This document shows positions 48,185-59,840 of a DNA stretch of 64,000 nt, piece by piece. The stretch is taken from assembly GCF_005503015.1 (NCBI RefSeq), contig NZ_SCOL01000002.1, forward strand, positions 550,083 to 614,082. Direction: 5' to 3'. The position numbers were made by a program, and so were the translations under genes. The stretch comes from Bacillus sp. E(2018) (lineage in GTDB: Bacteria; Bacillota; Bacilli; Bacillales; Fictibacillaceae). Positions within the stretch are counted from its first letter, which is position 1. Every line of letters starts with the position of its first letter. A model generated the notes under the pieces. It saw only the letters and a list, made by a program, of their open reading frames with translations, had not been told where the DNA came from and did not search any database.

Positions 48185-49561
48185 TTATTTTCCTAAACAG
48201 AATTGAGAGAACAATTGGTCGATCAGACTCTCTGAAACCGTGTCTCCTACGATTTCTCCGAGTATCTCCCAAGCTCTTGTAATATCGATCTGTACCATAT
48301 CTATAGGTAGATCTGCTTCAATGCCGACGAGTGCTTCATCGATATGATGAATCGTCTGTTGCAGAAGTGCGATGTGCCTAGAGTTGGATACGTATGTTAA
48401 GTCTTGTGCTTCGATTCCGCCTGCAAAGAACAGGTTTGCGATTGCTTGTTCAAGTTCATCTATTCCCTCTTCTTTTACTAAAGAGGTTGAAATAACAGGT
48501 GAATTCTCTGCAAGTTCTTTGATTCGGTTCATATCTACTTTCATTTCAAGATCTGTTTTATTAATAATAACGATCTTATCGAGTCCTGCAGCTGCACGGA
48601 ACAAGTTCTCATCTTCATGTGAGAGAACTTCATTCCCGTTAATAACAAGCAGAATGAGATCTGCTTCTTTTAATACTTTACGTGATTTCTCAACACCGAT
48701 CTTTTCCACGATATCTTCAGTCTCACGGATTCCCGCTGTATCAACTAATCGTAACGGCACGCCTCTAACGTTCACATACTCCTCGATAACGTCACGTGTC
48801 GTTCCGGCTATATCTGTAACGATCGCTTTATTCTCATGAACGAGTGCATTCATGAGTGATGACTTTCCTACATTCGGTCTTCCGATGATCGCCGTAGACA
48901 ATCCTTCGCGAAGGATCTTACCTTGGCTTGCGGTTTGTAAAATTGATTCTACTTCTTTTTTTACAGTGAGAAGGTTGTTATTCAACAGAGAATGAGTCAT
49001 CTCTTCTGCGTCATACTCTGGATAATCGATGTTCACTTCTACATGTGCGATCGTTTCTAATAGCGTTTGTCTAAGACGCATAACAAGTGAAGATAAACGG
49101 CCTTCCATCTGGTTGAGGGCAACGTTCATCGCACGGTCTGTCTTCGCTCGAATCAAATCCATAACCGCTTCCGCTTGAGAAAGATCGATCCTGCCGTTTA
49201 AGAATGCTCGCTTCGTAAATTCTCCTGGTTCCGCTAAGCGCGCTCCTTGCTGAAGAATCAATTGAAGCACTCTATTTACAGAAACTAACCCTCCATGACA
49301 GTTGATCTCAACAACATCTTCCCGCGTGAACGTACGCGGTGCACGCATCACGCTGATCATTACTTCTTCTACCGCTTGATCGAGTTTCGGATCGATCAAT
49401 TTTCCGTAATGAATCGTGTGTGTATCAACTTCTGCGAGACGTTTTGTCCCACTGTATACTTTATCTGCAATGGCAACTGCGTCAGGTCCGCTCAAACGGA
49501 CAATCGCGATCGCTCCTTCTCCCATAGGAGTGGAGATCGCTGTTATCGTGTCAAATTCCAT
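48185..49561 (-). CDS. mnmE: tRNA modification GTPase MnmE
   Basis: A 458-residue protein: N-terminal folate-binding domain ([21 protein letters not shown]), a helical middle, and an inserted G domain ([34 protein letters not shown]). It ends in the catalytic Cys motif FCLGK. ATG 49561 follows GAGGTG; the longer frame has no support. Confidence 0.98.
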   Translation of the reverse strand: MEFDTITAISTPMGEGAIAIVRLSGPDAVAIADKVYSGTKRLAEVDTHTIHYGKLIDPKLDQAVEEVMISVMRAPRTFTREDVVEINCHGGLVSVNRVLQLILQQGARLAEPGEFTKRAFLNGRIDLSQAEAVMDLIRAKTDRAMNVALNQMEGRLSSLVMRLRQTLLETIAHVEVNIDYPEYDAEEMTHSLLNNNLLTVKKEVESILQTASQGKILREGLSTAIIGRPNVGKSSLMNALVHENKAIVTDIAGTTRDVIEEYVNVRGVPLRLVDTAGIRETEDIVEKIGVEKSRKVLKEADLILLVINGNEVLSHEDENLFRAAAGLDKIVIINKTDLEMKVDMNRIKELAENSPVISTSLVKEEGIDELEQAIANLFFAGGIEAQDLTYVSNSRHIALLQQTIHHIDEALVGIEADLPIDMVQIDITRAWEILGEIVGDTVSESLIDQLFSQFCLGK

Positions 49562-49806
49562 TGTTGTTTCACCTCGGCTTTCCTCTTTCTTACGCTCTAT
49601 ATAAATTACCTTTAGTATGGCCTTAAATACGTACTGCGATAAGGTTCTAGTAAAAATGGACATAAATATCCACAATAAAAAATAGTGTATCGCATAAAGT
49701 GCTCACAGTAAAGAAAACGAGGCTGAAATTAAGCTAAAAAACAACCTTAAATGTGCTCCCATGACCAACTAAAATACGGTGCTTATCATAATTTGATGAA
49801 CGCAAA

Positions 49807-49843
49807 CAAAAAGCTTCAGAGGATAAACCTCTGAAGCTTTTTT
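49807..49843 (-). terminator. rpmH-rnpA-spoIIIJ-jag operon terminator
   Basis: AAAAAGCTTCAGAGG pairs perfectly with CCTCTGAAGCTTTTT; T run on the minus strand. Confidence 0.9.
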
Positions 49844-50474
49844 ATCTTTTGCTTGAGGATGTCGGGCGGATTACAACCTTACGAAAAGGTTCAACCCCTT
49901 CAGACGTAGTCTCAACATCTCTGTTTTCTTTGAGTGCTAAATGAATCACTTTTCTTTCGTTAGCAGGCATCGGCTCAAAAGCAAAGCTTTTCTTCGTGAA
50001 AAACACCTTTTGGGCAGAATGCTCAGCTAATCGCTCGAGTGATTCCTGTCTTCTGGTACGATAGTTTTCAGCATCAAGCACAATTTTAACATGCTTGCTT
50101 GCAGGATCAGAGTTTGCAACCATATTCGTTAAAAGCTGAAGCGCATTAAGCGTTTGTCCACGTTTTCCAATTAAAATCGCAATTTTGTCACCGGATAAAT
50201 CCAGCACAAGATGATCATTTTCCTGTCGCTGTGTGATGGTAACGGGCACTCCCATTTTGGATGTAACATCCTGTAGGTAGTCGATTGCGGATTTAACAGG
50301 ATCAGCCTTCACTGTTACTTCAACAACTGCTGGCTTCCCGCCAAGTCCAAAGAAACCTTTTTTGGAATCTTCTAGAACGGATATCTCTACTTGATCTTTT
50401 GAAGTCTGAAGTTGTTCTAGTGCTGCTGCTACTGCTTCTTCAACCGTTTTCCCTGTTACCTGTACCTTTTTCAC
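49842..50474 (-). CDS. jag: RNA-binding protein Jag (KhpB/EloR)
   Basis: A 210-residue protein with an N-terminal Jag domain ([32 protein letters not shown]), a KH domain ([15 protein letters not shown]) and a C-terminal R3H domain ([15 protein letters not shown]). It binds RNA and is linked to cell elongation control. GTG 50474 overlaps the spoIIIJ stop by 4 bases. Confidence 0.96.
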   Translation of the reverse strand: MKKVQVTGKTVEEAVAAALEQLQTSKDQVEISVLEDSKKGFFGLGGKPAVVEVTVKADPVKSAIDYLQDVTSKMGVPVTITQRQENDHLVLDLSGDKIAILIGKRGQTLNALQLLTNMVANSDPASKHVKIVLDAENYRTRRQESLERLAEHSAQKVFFTKKSFAFEPMPANERKVIHLALKENRDVETTSEGVEPFRKVVIRPTSSSKR

Positions 50475-51241
50475 TTTTTAGCTCCCCCATCAACTTGGTT
50501 TTCTTTCTTTTTCATTGGGGTCGTAATGAAATATGTCTGTCCAATCATGAATATGTTACCGATCACCCAATATAGAGATAGTGCAGCTGGGAAATTAATC
50601 GCAAATACAACGATCATAACTGGCATGATGTATAAAAGCATCTTCATCTGCGGATTTGGATTATCCATTCCGCCCATCATGATCTTTTGTTGTAAGAATG
50701 TCGTTAAACCGGCTACTAACGGTAAGATATAAAATGGATCCGGATCTCCTAAGTCAAACCAAAGGAAATTATGGTTCGCGATTTCACCCGTACGCATGAT
50801 CGCGTGGTAAAACCCTAAAAGAATCGGCATTTGAATTAATAAAGGTAAACAACCAGCAAGCGGATTAACTCCGTTCTTCTGGAATAAAGCCATCGTTTCT
50901 TGCTGTAACTTCTGTTGAGTGTTCGCATCTTTCGACTTGTACTTTTCACGAAGCTTTTGAATTTCAGGTTGGATCTCTTGCATCGCTTTAGAACTGCGTG
51001 TTTGCTTAATCATTAATGGAAGAAGCGCAGTACGGATGATCAATGTTACGATAATGATCGCTAATCCGTAGTTTTCACCAGTTAGGGTCGCAAAGTATGT
51101 GATCAACCATGATAACGGATATACAAAATATGTGTCCCAAATTCCCGTTCTGTCTTCTGTGATGGGATCCATCGTTCCACATCCTGATAGGACAGCCATG
51201 AGTGCGAAAAGGGCAATCAGTAAACCTATTTTCTTACGCAA
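50471..51241 (-). CDS. spoIIIJ: Membrane protein insertase YidC1 / SpoIIIJ
   Basis: A 256-residue lipoprotein-type insertase: signal ending LSGC (Cys 21), then five membrane helices including [23 protein letters not shown] (split here: [12 protein letters not shown] then RTALLPLMI, with the hydrophilic-groove Arg), and a basic tail. It inserts membrane proteins and is needed for forespore gene expression. TTG 51241 behind AAGGAGG. Confidence 0.96.
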   Translation of the reverse strand: MRKKIGLLIALFALMAVLSGCGTMDPITEDRTGIWDTYFVYPLSWLITYFATLTGENYGLAIIIVTLIIRTALLPLMIKQTRSSKAMQEIQPEIQKLREKYKSKDANTQQKLQQETMALFQKNGVNPLAGCLPLLIQMPILLGFYHAIMRTGEIANHNFLWFDLGDPDPFYILPLVAGLTTFLQQKIMMGGMDNPNPQMKMLLYIMPVMIVVFAINFPAALSLYWVIGNIFMIGQTYFITTPMKKKENQVDGGAKK

Positions 51242-51278
51242 ACTCTTATCCTCCTTAAAATCATAAATCTTATCTCAA

Positions 51279-51506
51279 TTATTTATTGTCTCTTTTTTCA
51301 GGCACGAGGTCAACGCCTCCGGGATGAAAAGGATGGCACTTTGAAATTCTGACAATAGTTAGCCACATTCCTTTAAATACACCGTGACGCCTGAAAGCTT
51401 CTATACCGTAATGCGAGCAAGTCGGATAAAAGCGGCATGAAGGCGGTGTTAGCGGGGAAATCCATAGCTGGTAAAAACGAATAATCCCTATAAATAAGGA
51501 CCTCAT
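51279..51506 (-). CDS. yidD: Membrane protein insertion efficiency factor YidD
   Basis: A 75-residue Yid[35 protein letters not shown], and [14 protein letters not shown]. Three conserved Cys are present. Sits between rnpA and spoIIIJ in the classical order. ATG 51506 overlaps the reading region just past rnpA. Confidence 0.97.
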   Translation of the reverse strand: MRSLFIGIIRFYQLWISPLTPPSCRFYPTCSHYGIEAFRRHGVFKGMWLTIVRISKCHPFHPGGVDLVPEKRDNK

Positions 51507-51511
51507 TTTTC

Positions 51512-51859
51512 TTACACCCTCTTTTTTAATACGTTTGCTCTGTTCAAAACATGAAGCAGACTTTTTTCCATCTCGTGAAAGTCCATGTTAGCAGTAGGTA
51601 TTCTAGCGATAACCACGTAATCCCTGCCTGAAAGAAGCTGTTCACTATATTTATGGAAGATTTCTTTAACCGATCGTTTAATTCTGTTTCTCGTAACGGC
51701 TTTTCCAACTTTTTTGCTGACAGAAAGACCGATTCGAAAAACAGGCTGATCTTCTTTTCTTAAACTGTATATTACAAATTGGCGATTAGCCGTTGATTTT
51801 CCTTTTTTGAAGACTTCTTGAAATTCCTCATTTTTTTTGATGCGCTGTTCTTTCTTCAT
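51512..51859 (-). CDS. rnpA: Ribonuclease P protein component
   Basis: A 115-residue basic protein with the RNR motif in [21 protein letters not shown]. It partners RNase P RNA in tRNA 5' maturation. Second gene after rpmH. Confidence 0.97.
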   Translation of the reverse strand: MKKEQRIKKNEEFQEVFKKGKSTANRQFVIYSLRKEDQPVFRIGLSVSKKVGKAVTRNRIKRSVKEIFHKYSEQLLSGRDYVVIARIPTANMDFHEMEKSLLHVLNRANVLKKRV

Positions 51860-52023
51860 TCATTTAACACTCCATCAATTATGCAATCTCATTCCAAAGT
51901 CTTTTTGTTGCGATCATCACCCAGTATCGGCCTGTTTCGTTCATATAAAACCTTTAACTTCGAAAAAACGACCTCGTACAGAAAATAAGGACTCGGAGTG
52001 AGCAAAATTCTCTCTATAAAAGT

Positions 52024-52049
52024 AAAAAAAGACCACTGATGTCAGTGGC
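52024..52049 (-). terminator. Hairpin after rpmH
   Basis: On the minus strand GCCACTGA pairs with TCAGTGGT and TTTTTTT follows, next to the rpmH stop. It may attenuate read-through into rnpA. Confidence 0.75.
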
Positions 52050-52184
52050 CTATGCGGATAACACTTTTCTTCCCTTTTGACGACGGCGAGCTAGAACTTT
52101 ACGACCGTTCTTAGTAGCCATACGTGCACGGAAACCATGTACCTTCTTACGCTTACGGTTGTTCGGTTGAAATGTAGGTTTCAT
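52050..52184 (-). CDS. rpmH: 50S ribosomal protein L34
   Basis: A 44-residue L34: [18 protein letters not shown] then [20 protein letters not shown] and RKVLSA. Very basic and invariant. ATG 52184 follows GGGAGGTG. First gene of the left arm from oriC; too short for a 60-residue cut-off. Confidence 0.98.
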   Translation of the reverse strand: MKPTFQPNNRKRKKVHGFRARMATKNGRKVLARRRQKGRKVLSA

Positions 52185-52233
52185 GTATATTACACCTCCC
52201 TGAGGATATCTCTTATAAAAGACAGTCTAATAA

Positions 52234-52263
52234 AGTATAATGACTGACCCATAAATTTGTCAA
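52234..52263 (-). promoter_or_regulatory. rpmH promoter
   Basis: On the minus strand TTGACA (52263-52258) and TATACT (52239-52234) are 18 bases apart. Confidence 0.7.
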
Positions 52264-52354
52264 GCTGGATTTTAAGTTTGTGTTTTTTTGCAAGTTTTTT
52301 GCCTTTGAAAGTGATGATTTCTGTTTCGAAATGCTAGTGAAGTTCTTGAAAGTA

Positions 52355-52482
52355 GTTGATTTCCCTTCCAGGCTGCTCCCTTTCCGCGGGGCAGGCGGTG
52401 AGCCACTTGCCGCTTTGCGCCCTTAAGTGTCTCACCTGACCGCTTGTCCCGCAGGAGTCTCGCACCTTCCACTCCAATCAAC
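52355..52482 (-). repeat. Dispersed structured repeat, copy 6 (subtype A)
   Basis: A 128-bp copy with ends GTTGATT/AATCAAC and stem GGTGAGACACTT/AAGTGGCTCACC. It lies between the rpmH promoter and the DnaA boxes upstream of dnaA. Confidence 0.92.
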
Positions 52483-52667
52483 AAACCAACGAAGTAAATA
52501 AAAACAAAACACTCTTTTAAAATCAAACCAAAGTTTGCAGAGCTGACGATCCACCGCAGCTTCCCTATTATCGCTGGACAACAAAATAACTCCATATGAT
52601 CCTTCTACAAGCTTCACCAAAATCTTCATGACCTAACCTGTGGACATCTTTTTCGACATGGTTTTCA

Positions 52668-52859
52668 TTATCCACACCAATTATCGACACGTTTTACACA
52701 AAATCTAGTGTTGTGGACAACTTTTCTACACAAGGTATGGGCGTTGTGGATAAGTAACAATAACTCGTTGCCAAGCCTGATTATTTTTGATATGCTAGTT
52801 GTGTTTTAACTCGTTAACAACCTGCACCGCTTCTAAAGTTATTCACAACCTGTGGATAA
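52668..52859. other. oriC, upstream DnaA-box cluster
   Basis: Perfect DnaA boxes (TTATNCACA): 52668-52676 plus, 52745-52753 minus, 52839-52847 plus, 52851-52859 minus. Near matches lie at 52681 (TTATCGACA), 52691, 52711-52720, 52863 and 52893. A/T-rich tracts follow to 53000. Together with the dnaA-dnaN cluster this is the bipartite origin known in Bacillus. Confidence 0.92.
52768..52796 (+). promoter_or_regulatory. dnaA promoter
   Basis: TTGCCA (52768-52773) and TATGCT (52791-52796) are 17 bases apart, flanked by DnaA boxes. The ~270-base leader fits known dnaA autoregulation. Confidence 0.65.
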
Positions 52860-53074
52860 ACTTGTGGACAGGTTTCAAAAGCTGTTATAAAGGTTGTCCA
52901 CAGACAAGGTTTTACTGTTCATAATCCTATTATCTACTATATTAATTATCATTCACATAAGGTGTGGACTTTTTATTTTTATTCATAGGTATTCACTGGG
53001 TGTACAATTCTTATACAACAGGGAAATGACTGCTGAAATAGGATGATTCGAAAGAGATAAGGGGGGTAAATTGG

Positions 53075-54430
53075 TTGGAAAACATAAACGACCTATGGTC
53101 CAAAGCACTTGCTGCGATCGAAACAAAAGTCAGTAAGCCTAGCTTTGAGACTTGGTTAAAATCAACAACGGCACATGCTTTACAAAATGATACGCTCGTA
53201 ATCACTGCGCCAAATGAGTTTGCCCGTGACTGGCTGGAATCCAGATATGCAGGTATCATTTCAGAGACGCTTCTTGACGTAACAGGAGCAGCACTTGACG
53301 TAAAGTTCATCATTCCACAAAATCAAACAGAACTAGACTTAGATCTGGAACTTTCCATGAAAAAAGCCCCAAAAGCAGCAAATGAGCCTCACGAAGAAGT
53401 TTCTCAAAGTATGTTGAATCCGAAATATACGTTTGACCGATTCGTTATCGGTTCTGGAAACCGTTTTGCTCATGCCGCTTCATTAGCAGTTGCGGAAGCA
53501 CCTGCAAAAGCTTATAACCCGCTGTTTATTTACGGGGGCGTTGGATTAGGAAAAACGCATCTTATGCATGCGATCGGCCATTATGTATTGGAACATAATC
53601 CTGGCGCGAAGGTTGTTTACCTATCGTCAGAAAAATTTACGAACGAGTTCATCAACTCGATTCGTGACAATAAAACAGTTGAGTTTCGCAACAAATTTCG
53701 CAGTGTAGACGTGCTTTTAATAGATGATATTCAGTTCCTTGCAGGAAAAGAACAAACGCAAGAGGAATTTTTCCATACGTTTAATGCACTTCATGAAGAA
53801 AGCAAGCAGATTGTCATCTCTAGTGATCGACCTCCAAAGGAGATTCCGACATTAGAAGACAGACTTCGTTCCCGCTTCGAATGGGGACTTATTACGGATA
53901 TTACACCTCCTGACTTAGAAACGCGTATTGCGATTCTACGTAAAAAAGCGAAAGCAGAAGGCCTTGATATTCCAAACGAAGTGATGCTATATATCGCGAA
54001 TCAGATTGATACGAACATTCGAGAATTGGAAGGAGCACTCATTCGTGTTGTCGCTTATTCTTCTCTAATCAACCAAGATATGAATGCAGATCTTGCAGCA
54101 GAAGCACTTCGCGACATCATTCCTTCTGCAAAGCCAAGAACTTTAACGATTCACCATATACAAGAAGTAGTTGGCAAGCATTATAATGTGAAGCTAGAGG
54201 ATTTTACAGCAAAAAAACGAACAAAGTCTGTTGCTTTTCCTAGACAGATTGCGATGTATCTTTCTCGTGAACTAACGGATAATTCTTTACCTAAGATCGG
54301 TGAGGAATTTGGAGGCCGTGACCATACAACGGTTCTTCATGCTCACGAAAAGATCTCTACTATGTTGATTACGGATCATGTTCTGCAAAGAAAAGTCCAA
54401 GAAATACATGATCAGCTAAAATCTAATTAA
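53075..54430 (+). CDS. dnaA: Chromosomal replication initiator DnaA
   Basis: A 451-residue initiator: domain I ([21 protein letters not shown]), a short domain II, AAA+ domain III with [10 protein letters not shown] and [20 protein letters not shown], and domain IV with the DNA-binding signature [15 protein letters not shown]. It melts oriC and loads the helicase. It starts at TTG 53075 after AAGGGGGG; a nearby TTG at 53071 is out of frame. Confidence 0.99.
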   Translation: MENINDLWSKALAAIETKVSKPSFETWLKSTTAHALQNDTLVITAPNEFARDWLESRYAGIISETLLDVTGAALDVKFIIPQNQTELDLDLELSMKKAPKAANEPHEEVSQSMLNPKYTFDRFVIGSGNRFAHAASLAVAEAPAKAYNPLFIYGGVGLGKTHLMHAIGHYVLEHNPGAKVVYLSSEKFTNEFINSIRDNKTVEFRNKFRSVDVLLIDDIQFLAGKEQTQEEFFHTFNALHEESKQIVISSDRPPKEIPTLEDRLRSRFEWGLITDITPPDLETRIAILRKKAKAEGLDIPNEVMLYIANQIDTNIRELEGALIRVVAYSSLINQDMNADLAAEALRDIIPSAKPRTLTIHHIQEVVGKHYNVKLEDFTAKKRTKSVAFPRQIAMYLSRELTDNSLPKIGEEFGGRDHTTVLHAHEKISTMLITDHVLQRKVQEIHDQLKSN

Positions 54431-54448
54431 ATAAGCAACACTGAATAC

Positions 54449-54531
54449 TGTGAATAACTGCAGTTACTTTATACACAGTCTGTCCACATGTGGATAGGCT
54501 GTTCTATCTTTGTTTTCTAGGGTTATCCACA
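54449..54531. other. oriC, dnaA-dnaN DnaA-box cluster
   Basis: Perfect boxes: 54449-54457 minus, 54469-54477 plus, 54523-54531 plus; one-mismatch box 54489-54497 minus. The last one faces the DnaA-trio region. Confidence 0.92.
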
Positions 54532-54544
54532 CATTCACAGCGCC

Positions 54545-54590
54545 TAGTACTATTACTACTATTTTTTTAAAAGATTTTAATAAATATCAG
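54545..54590. other. DNA unwinding element with DnaA-trios
   Basis: Immediately after the last DnaA box: TAG-TAC-TAT-TAC-TAC-TAT (54545-54562), six 3-base steps, then T-rich and A-rich duplex to about 54590. This matches the known basal unwinding system of B. subtilis in order and spacing. Confidence 0.85.
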
Positions 54591-54602
54591 GGGGGCAAAA
54601 TA

Positions 54603-55745
54603 ATGAAAGTTAAGATTCAATTAAACCAGTTGATTGAAGCTGTTCAAGATGTAATGAAAGCTGTATCTTCAAGAACAACAATTCCGATTCTTACGGGAAT
54701 CAAGATGGAAGTAACATATGACGGTGTTCATCTGACTGGTAGTGATTCTGATATTTCAATTGAACGACTGATACCGGTTGAAGAAGGAGATCTTGTACAT
54801 ATCGAAGTGAAGCAAGAAGGAAGTGTTGTACTTCCAGCTCGTTATTTTTCAGAGATCGTTAAAAAACTTCCAAACGATTCTGTTGAGATTGAAGTAGGCG
54901 AGCGTTTTGAAACGACTCTTCGTTCAGGCGCTTCTGAATTTAGCCTTTTAGGATTAGATCCTGAAGAATACCCTAGATTACCGCAGATCGAAGAGAACTT
55001 AGTCTTTGAGATTCAAAGTGATCTTCTAAAAGCAATGATTCGCCAAACTGTCTTTGCGGTGTCCACCTCAGAAACACGCCCTATCCTAACTGGTGTTAAC
55101 TGGACGTTAACTGACGGTGTTCTAAACTGTATTGCAACAGATAGTCATCGCTTGGCTGAACGCAAAATGCCGATCGATTCTCAAAGTGAAGAACTTTCCT
55201 TCCAGAACGTCGTGATTCCTGGAAAGAGTTTGAACGAACTTTCAAAGATTCTTGATGAGAATGCTGAAAAAGTTCAAATCGTTGTAACGAACAACCAGAT
55301 CTTGTTCAAAGCAAAAAATATCTTATTGTTCTCAAGACTATTAGACGGCAACTATCCGGATACATCAAAATTGATTCCTTCAGAGAGCAAAACAACATTT
55401 GTTCTGAAGACAAAAGAATTCTTACAAGCGATCGACCGTGCTTCTTTATTAGCGAGAGAAGGAAGAAACAACGTCGTGAAGCTAGCAACACTCGATAACC
55501 AAACAATCGAACTTTCCTCAAATTCTCCAGAGATCGGTAAAGTATTTGAACACATGATCGCAGAGGAGATTGAAGGAGAAGAGCTAAAGATCTCATTCAA
55601 CGCAAAATATGTGATGGAGGCTCTAAAAGTTATGGATTGCACAGAGATCAGCATCCTGTTCACAGGGGCGATGAGACCGTTTCTTATCCAACCCGTATCA
55701 GACGATTCGATCCGCCAATTAATCTTACCTGTAAGAACTTACTAA
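54603..55745 (+). CDS. dnaN: DNA polymerase III sliding clamp (beta)
   Basis: A 380-residue beta clamp, three similar domains, starting MKVKIQLNQLIEAVQDVMKA and ending VSDDSIRQLILPVRTY. ATG 54603 follows GGGGGG; upstream in-frame codons run through the unwinding region and are not real. Confidence 0.98.
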   Translation: MKVKIQLNQLIEAVQDVMKAVSSRTTIPILTGIKMEVTYDGVHLTGSDSDISIERLIPVEEGDLVHIEVKQEGSVVLPARYFSEIVKKLPNDSVEIEVGERFETTLRSGASEFSLLGLDPEEYPRLPQIEENLVFEIQSDLLKAMIRQTVFAVSTSETRPILTGVNWTLTDGVLNCIATDSHRLAERKMPIDSQSEELSFQNVVIPGKSLNELSKILDENAEKVQIVVTNNQILFKAKNILLFSRLLDGNYPDTSKLIPSESKTTFVLKTKEFLQAIDRASLLAREGRNNVVKLATLDNQTIELSSNSPEIGKVFEHMIAEEIEGEELKISFNAKYVMEALKVMDCTEISILFTGAMRPFLIQPVSDDSIRQLILPVRTY

Positions 55746-55750
55746 AATAT

Positions 55751-55785
55751 AAAGCTGCCGGAATCACCGGTGGCTTTCTTTTCTT
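55751..55785 (+). terminator. Terminator-like hairpin after dnaN
   Basis: AAAGC-CCGG pairs with CCGG-GCTTT, with T-rich sequence following. Copy 7 of the repeat and yaaA lie beyond, so yaaA-recF may need their own promoter or partial read-through. Confidence 0.6.
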
Positions 55786-55876
55786 TCTAAGTCCATCATT
55801 TTTTGGAGAAACTAAGACTAACAGGTTTTTATTTTTTGATTTTTATTATTTATTTTTCTCTTTTTTTCTATGACAA

Positions 55877-56004
55877 ATTGATTGGAGCGCAAGGTGCGAG
55901 ACTCCTGCGGGACAAGCGGTCAGGTGAGACACTTAATGGCGCATAGCGGCAAGTGGCTCACCGCCTGCCCCGCGGAAAGCGAGCAACCTGTAGCGGAAAT
56001 CAAT
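55877..56004 (+). repeat. Dispersed structured repeat, copy 7 (subtype A)
   Basis: A 128-bp copy with ends ATTGATT/AATCAAT: both outermost bases changed together against GTTGATT/AATCAAC. It is inserted between dnaN and yaaA in the core oriC operon. Confidence 0.92.
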
Positions 56005-56046
56005 CACTTTCAAAGCAATCAGAAACAACCAGGAGGTTTTTTAAAA

Positions 56047-56262
56047 ATGGAAAACGTTAAGATCAACACTGAATTCATCACCCTTCAACAACTGTTGAAA
56101 ACTACCGATGTCATCCAATCGGGAGGAATGGTAAAATGGTATTTAGCAGAACATGAAGTTCTTGTGAACGGAGAACATGAAACACGCCGAGGTAAGAAAC
56201 TATATGCGGGTGATGTCGTGTCCATTCCAGAAGTAGGAGAGTTTAAGGTAACAACGGAATAG
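56047..56262 (+). CDS. yaaA: S4-domain RNA-binding protein YaaA (RlbA)
   Basis: A 71-residue protein with an S4-type fold: [22 protein letters not shown], then [20 protein letters not shown]. It binds RNA, linked to ribosome assembly. ATG 56047 follows AGGAGG; the upstream frame runs through repeat copy 7 and is not coding. Confidence 0.95.
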   Translation: MENVKINTEFITLQQLLKTTDVIQSGGMVKWYLAEHEVLVNGEHETRRGKKLYAGDVVSIPEVGEFKVTTE

Positions 56263-56273
56263 GGGGTATCCCT

Positions 56274-57395
56274 TTGCATATTGAAAAGCTTCAGCTTAGG
56301 AATTACAGAAACTATAAAGATCAGTCTCTGGAGTTCGAGAATAAGGTCAACGTTTTTCTAGGTGAGAATGCGCAAGGAAAAACAAATGTCATGGAATCGA
56401 TCTATGTTTTGGCCATGGCACGATCATATCGAACAGCAAAAGATAAAGAGTTGATATCTTGGGACGAAGAATATGCTAAAATAGAGGGTAGCATCAAAAA
56501 GAGAAACAGTTCTTTTGATTTAAGTCTCGTCATCTCACAAAAAGGAAAAAAAGCGAAAATCAGCCGCATCGAACAACGCCGGTTAACCGATTACGTTGGA
56601 CATCTAAATGTGGTTATGTTTGCACCTGAGGATCTTAATCTTGTAAAAGGCAGTCCACAGGTGCGTCGTCGTTTTATTGATATGGAAATCGGCCAGGTTA
56701 ACGCAGTTTATTTAAATGACCTTTCTGTGTACCAAAAGATTTTGTCTCAGCGAAACTCTTTATTAAGAGAGATGTATCGCAACAAGAGTCAGCAGAACAT
56801 GACGATGCTCGAGATCTTAACCGAACAGCTTATTGATAAAGCAGCCAGAGTGACGTTGAAACGCATGAAATACATGGAGAAGCTTCAAAGTTGGGCAGAA
56901 CCGATCCATCATGGAATATCCAGAGGGTTGGAAACGTTAAAAATTCATTACAAACCAACTATAGAGGTATGTGATGAGCTCGACTTGTCGAAAATGATAG
57001 AAGCGTTTCATCTGAAGTTTGGTAAAATAAAAGAAAAAGAGATTGACCGAGGAACTTCTTTATTCGGTCCTCACCGGGACGATTTGCTTTTTTCAGTGAA
57101 CGGAAAAGATGTGCAGACATTCGGATCTCAAGGACAACAGAGAACGACTGCTCTTTCTTTAAAGCTCGCTGAGATCGATCTGATTTATTCAGAAGTCGGG
57201 GAATACCCGATCCTATTGTTGGACGATGTGTTATCTGAACTAGACGATTTCAGACAATCACATCTTTTAAATACGATTCAAGGTAAAGTACAAACCTTTG
57301 TTACAACGACTAGTGTGGAAGGGATACACCACGAAACACTCGAGAAAGCCGCAACTTACAAGGTTCATGCAGGCTCTATAGAACGTTTGAAATGA
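56274..57395 (+). CDS. recF: DNA replication and repair protein RecF
   Basis: A 373-residue SMC-like ATPase: [16 protein letters not shown] (Walker A), the signature [16 protein letters not shown], and [12 protein letters not shown] (Walker B). It loads RecA at gaps. TTG 56274 after GGGGG; it follows yaaA by 11 bases. Confidence 0.98.
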   Translation: MHIEKLQLRNYRNYKDQSLEFENKVNVFLGENAQGKTNVMESIYVLAMARSYRTAKDKELISWDEEYAKIEGSIKKRNSSFDLSLVISQKGKKAKISRIEQRRLTDYVGHLNVVMFAPEDLNLVKGSPQVRRRFIDMEIGQVNAVYLNDLSVYQKILSQRNSLLREMYRNKSQQNMTMLEILTEQLIDKAARVTLKRMKYMEKLQSWAEPIHHGISRGLETLKIHYKPTIEVCDELDLSKMIEAFHLKFGKIKEKEIDRGTSLFGPHRDDLLFSVNGKDVQTFGSQGQQRTTALSLKLAEIDLIYSEVGEYPILLLDDVLSELDDFRQSHLLNTIQGKVQTFVTTTSVEGIHHETLEKAATYKVHAGSIERLK

Positions 57396-57405
57396 GGTGA
57401 GGACA

Positions 57406-57675
57406 TTGCTTTTGCATTTAGGTGATGAAGAAGTCATTCATTCAAAAGATGTGCTGGCGATATTGGATATCAATGCGTTAAAGGCTTCTGAGTTAGCTTT
57501 AGAGTTTCTTAAAAAGCATGAGAACAATCAGACACTGACCGATTTAAGCGGAAATGCTGCTAAATCCGTAATCATTACAGATAAAACGATCTATCTATCT
57601 CCTCTTTCTGCCTCTACGTTAAAAAAGAGAGCCTCTGATCGCCTCGAACTTGAAAATGGCTGGAATATAAAATAA
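57406..57675 (+). CDS. remB: Biofilm/matrix regulator RemB-like (YaaB)
   Basis: An 89-residue protein matching RemB/YaaB: LLLHLGDEEVIHSKDVLAILD at the start (shown in parts: LLLHLGDEEVIHSKD, VLAILD) and KSVIITDKTIYLSPLSASTL later. RemB is a DNA-binding protein that supports matrix gene expression in B. subtilis. TTG 57406 follows GAGGTG by 8 bases. Confidence 0.85.
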   Translation: MLLHLGDEEVIHSKDVLAILDINALKASELALEFLKKHENNQTLTDLSGNAAKSVIITDKTIYLSPLSASTLKKRASDRLELENGWNIK

Positions 57676-57701
57676 AGGTTTTATAAATAAAGCGTTTTTA
57701 A

Positions 57702-59654
<1,953 letters not shown>

Positions 59655-59840
59655 GCAAGGCACGCATGCGGTAAGCAGTAACGGTAAAGTAAATCATCAT
59701 ATAAAATGCTTAGCGGTTAACGCCGCAAAAGCTGAACATAAAAGATACTGAAGCTGGATAAGGTCCAGTTTCGGTGCGTTTAAGCGCCAAATTAGGGGGC
59801 TTTAAAAACCTGTTCTAAAGAGGTTATGGAGGTAAATTGA
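59655..59840. other. gyrB-gyrA spacer
   Basis: 186 bases with no gene. Small hairpins (CTGGA-TCCAG, GGTGCG-CGCC, AACCT-AGGTT) occur. No clear promoter or terminator found. Confidence 0.35.
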
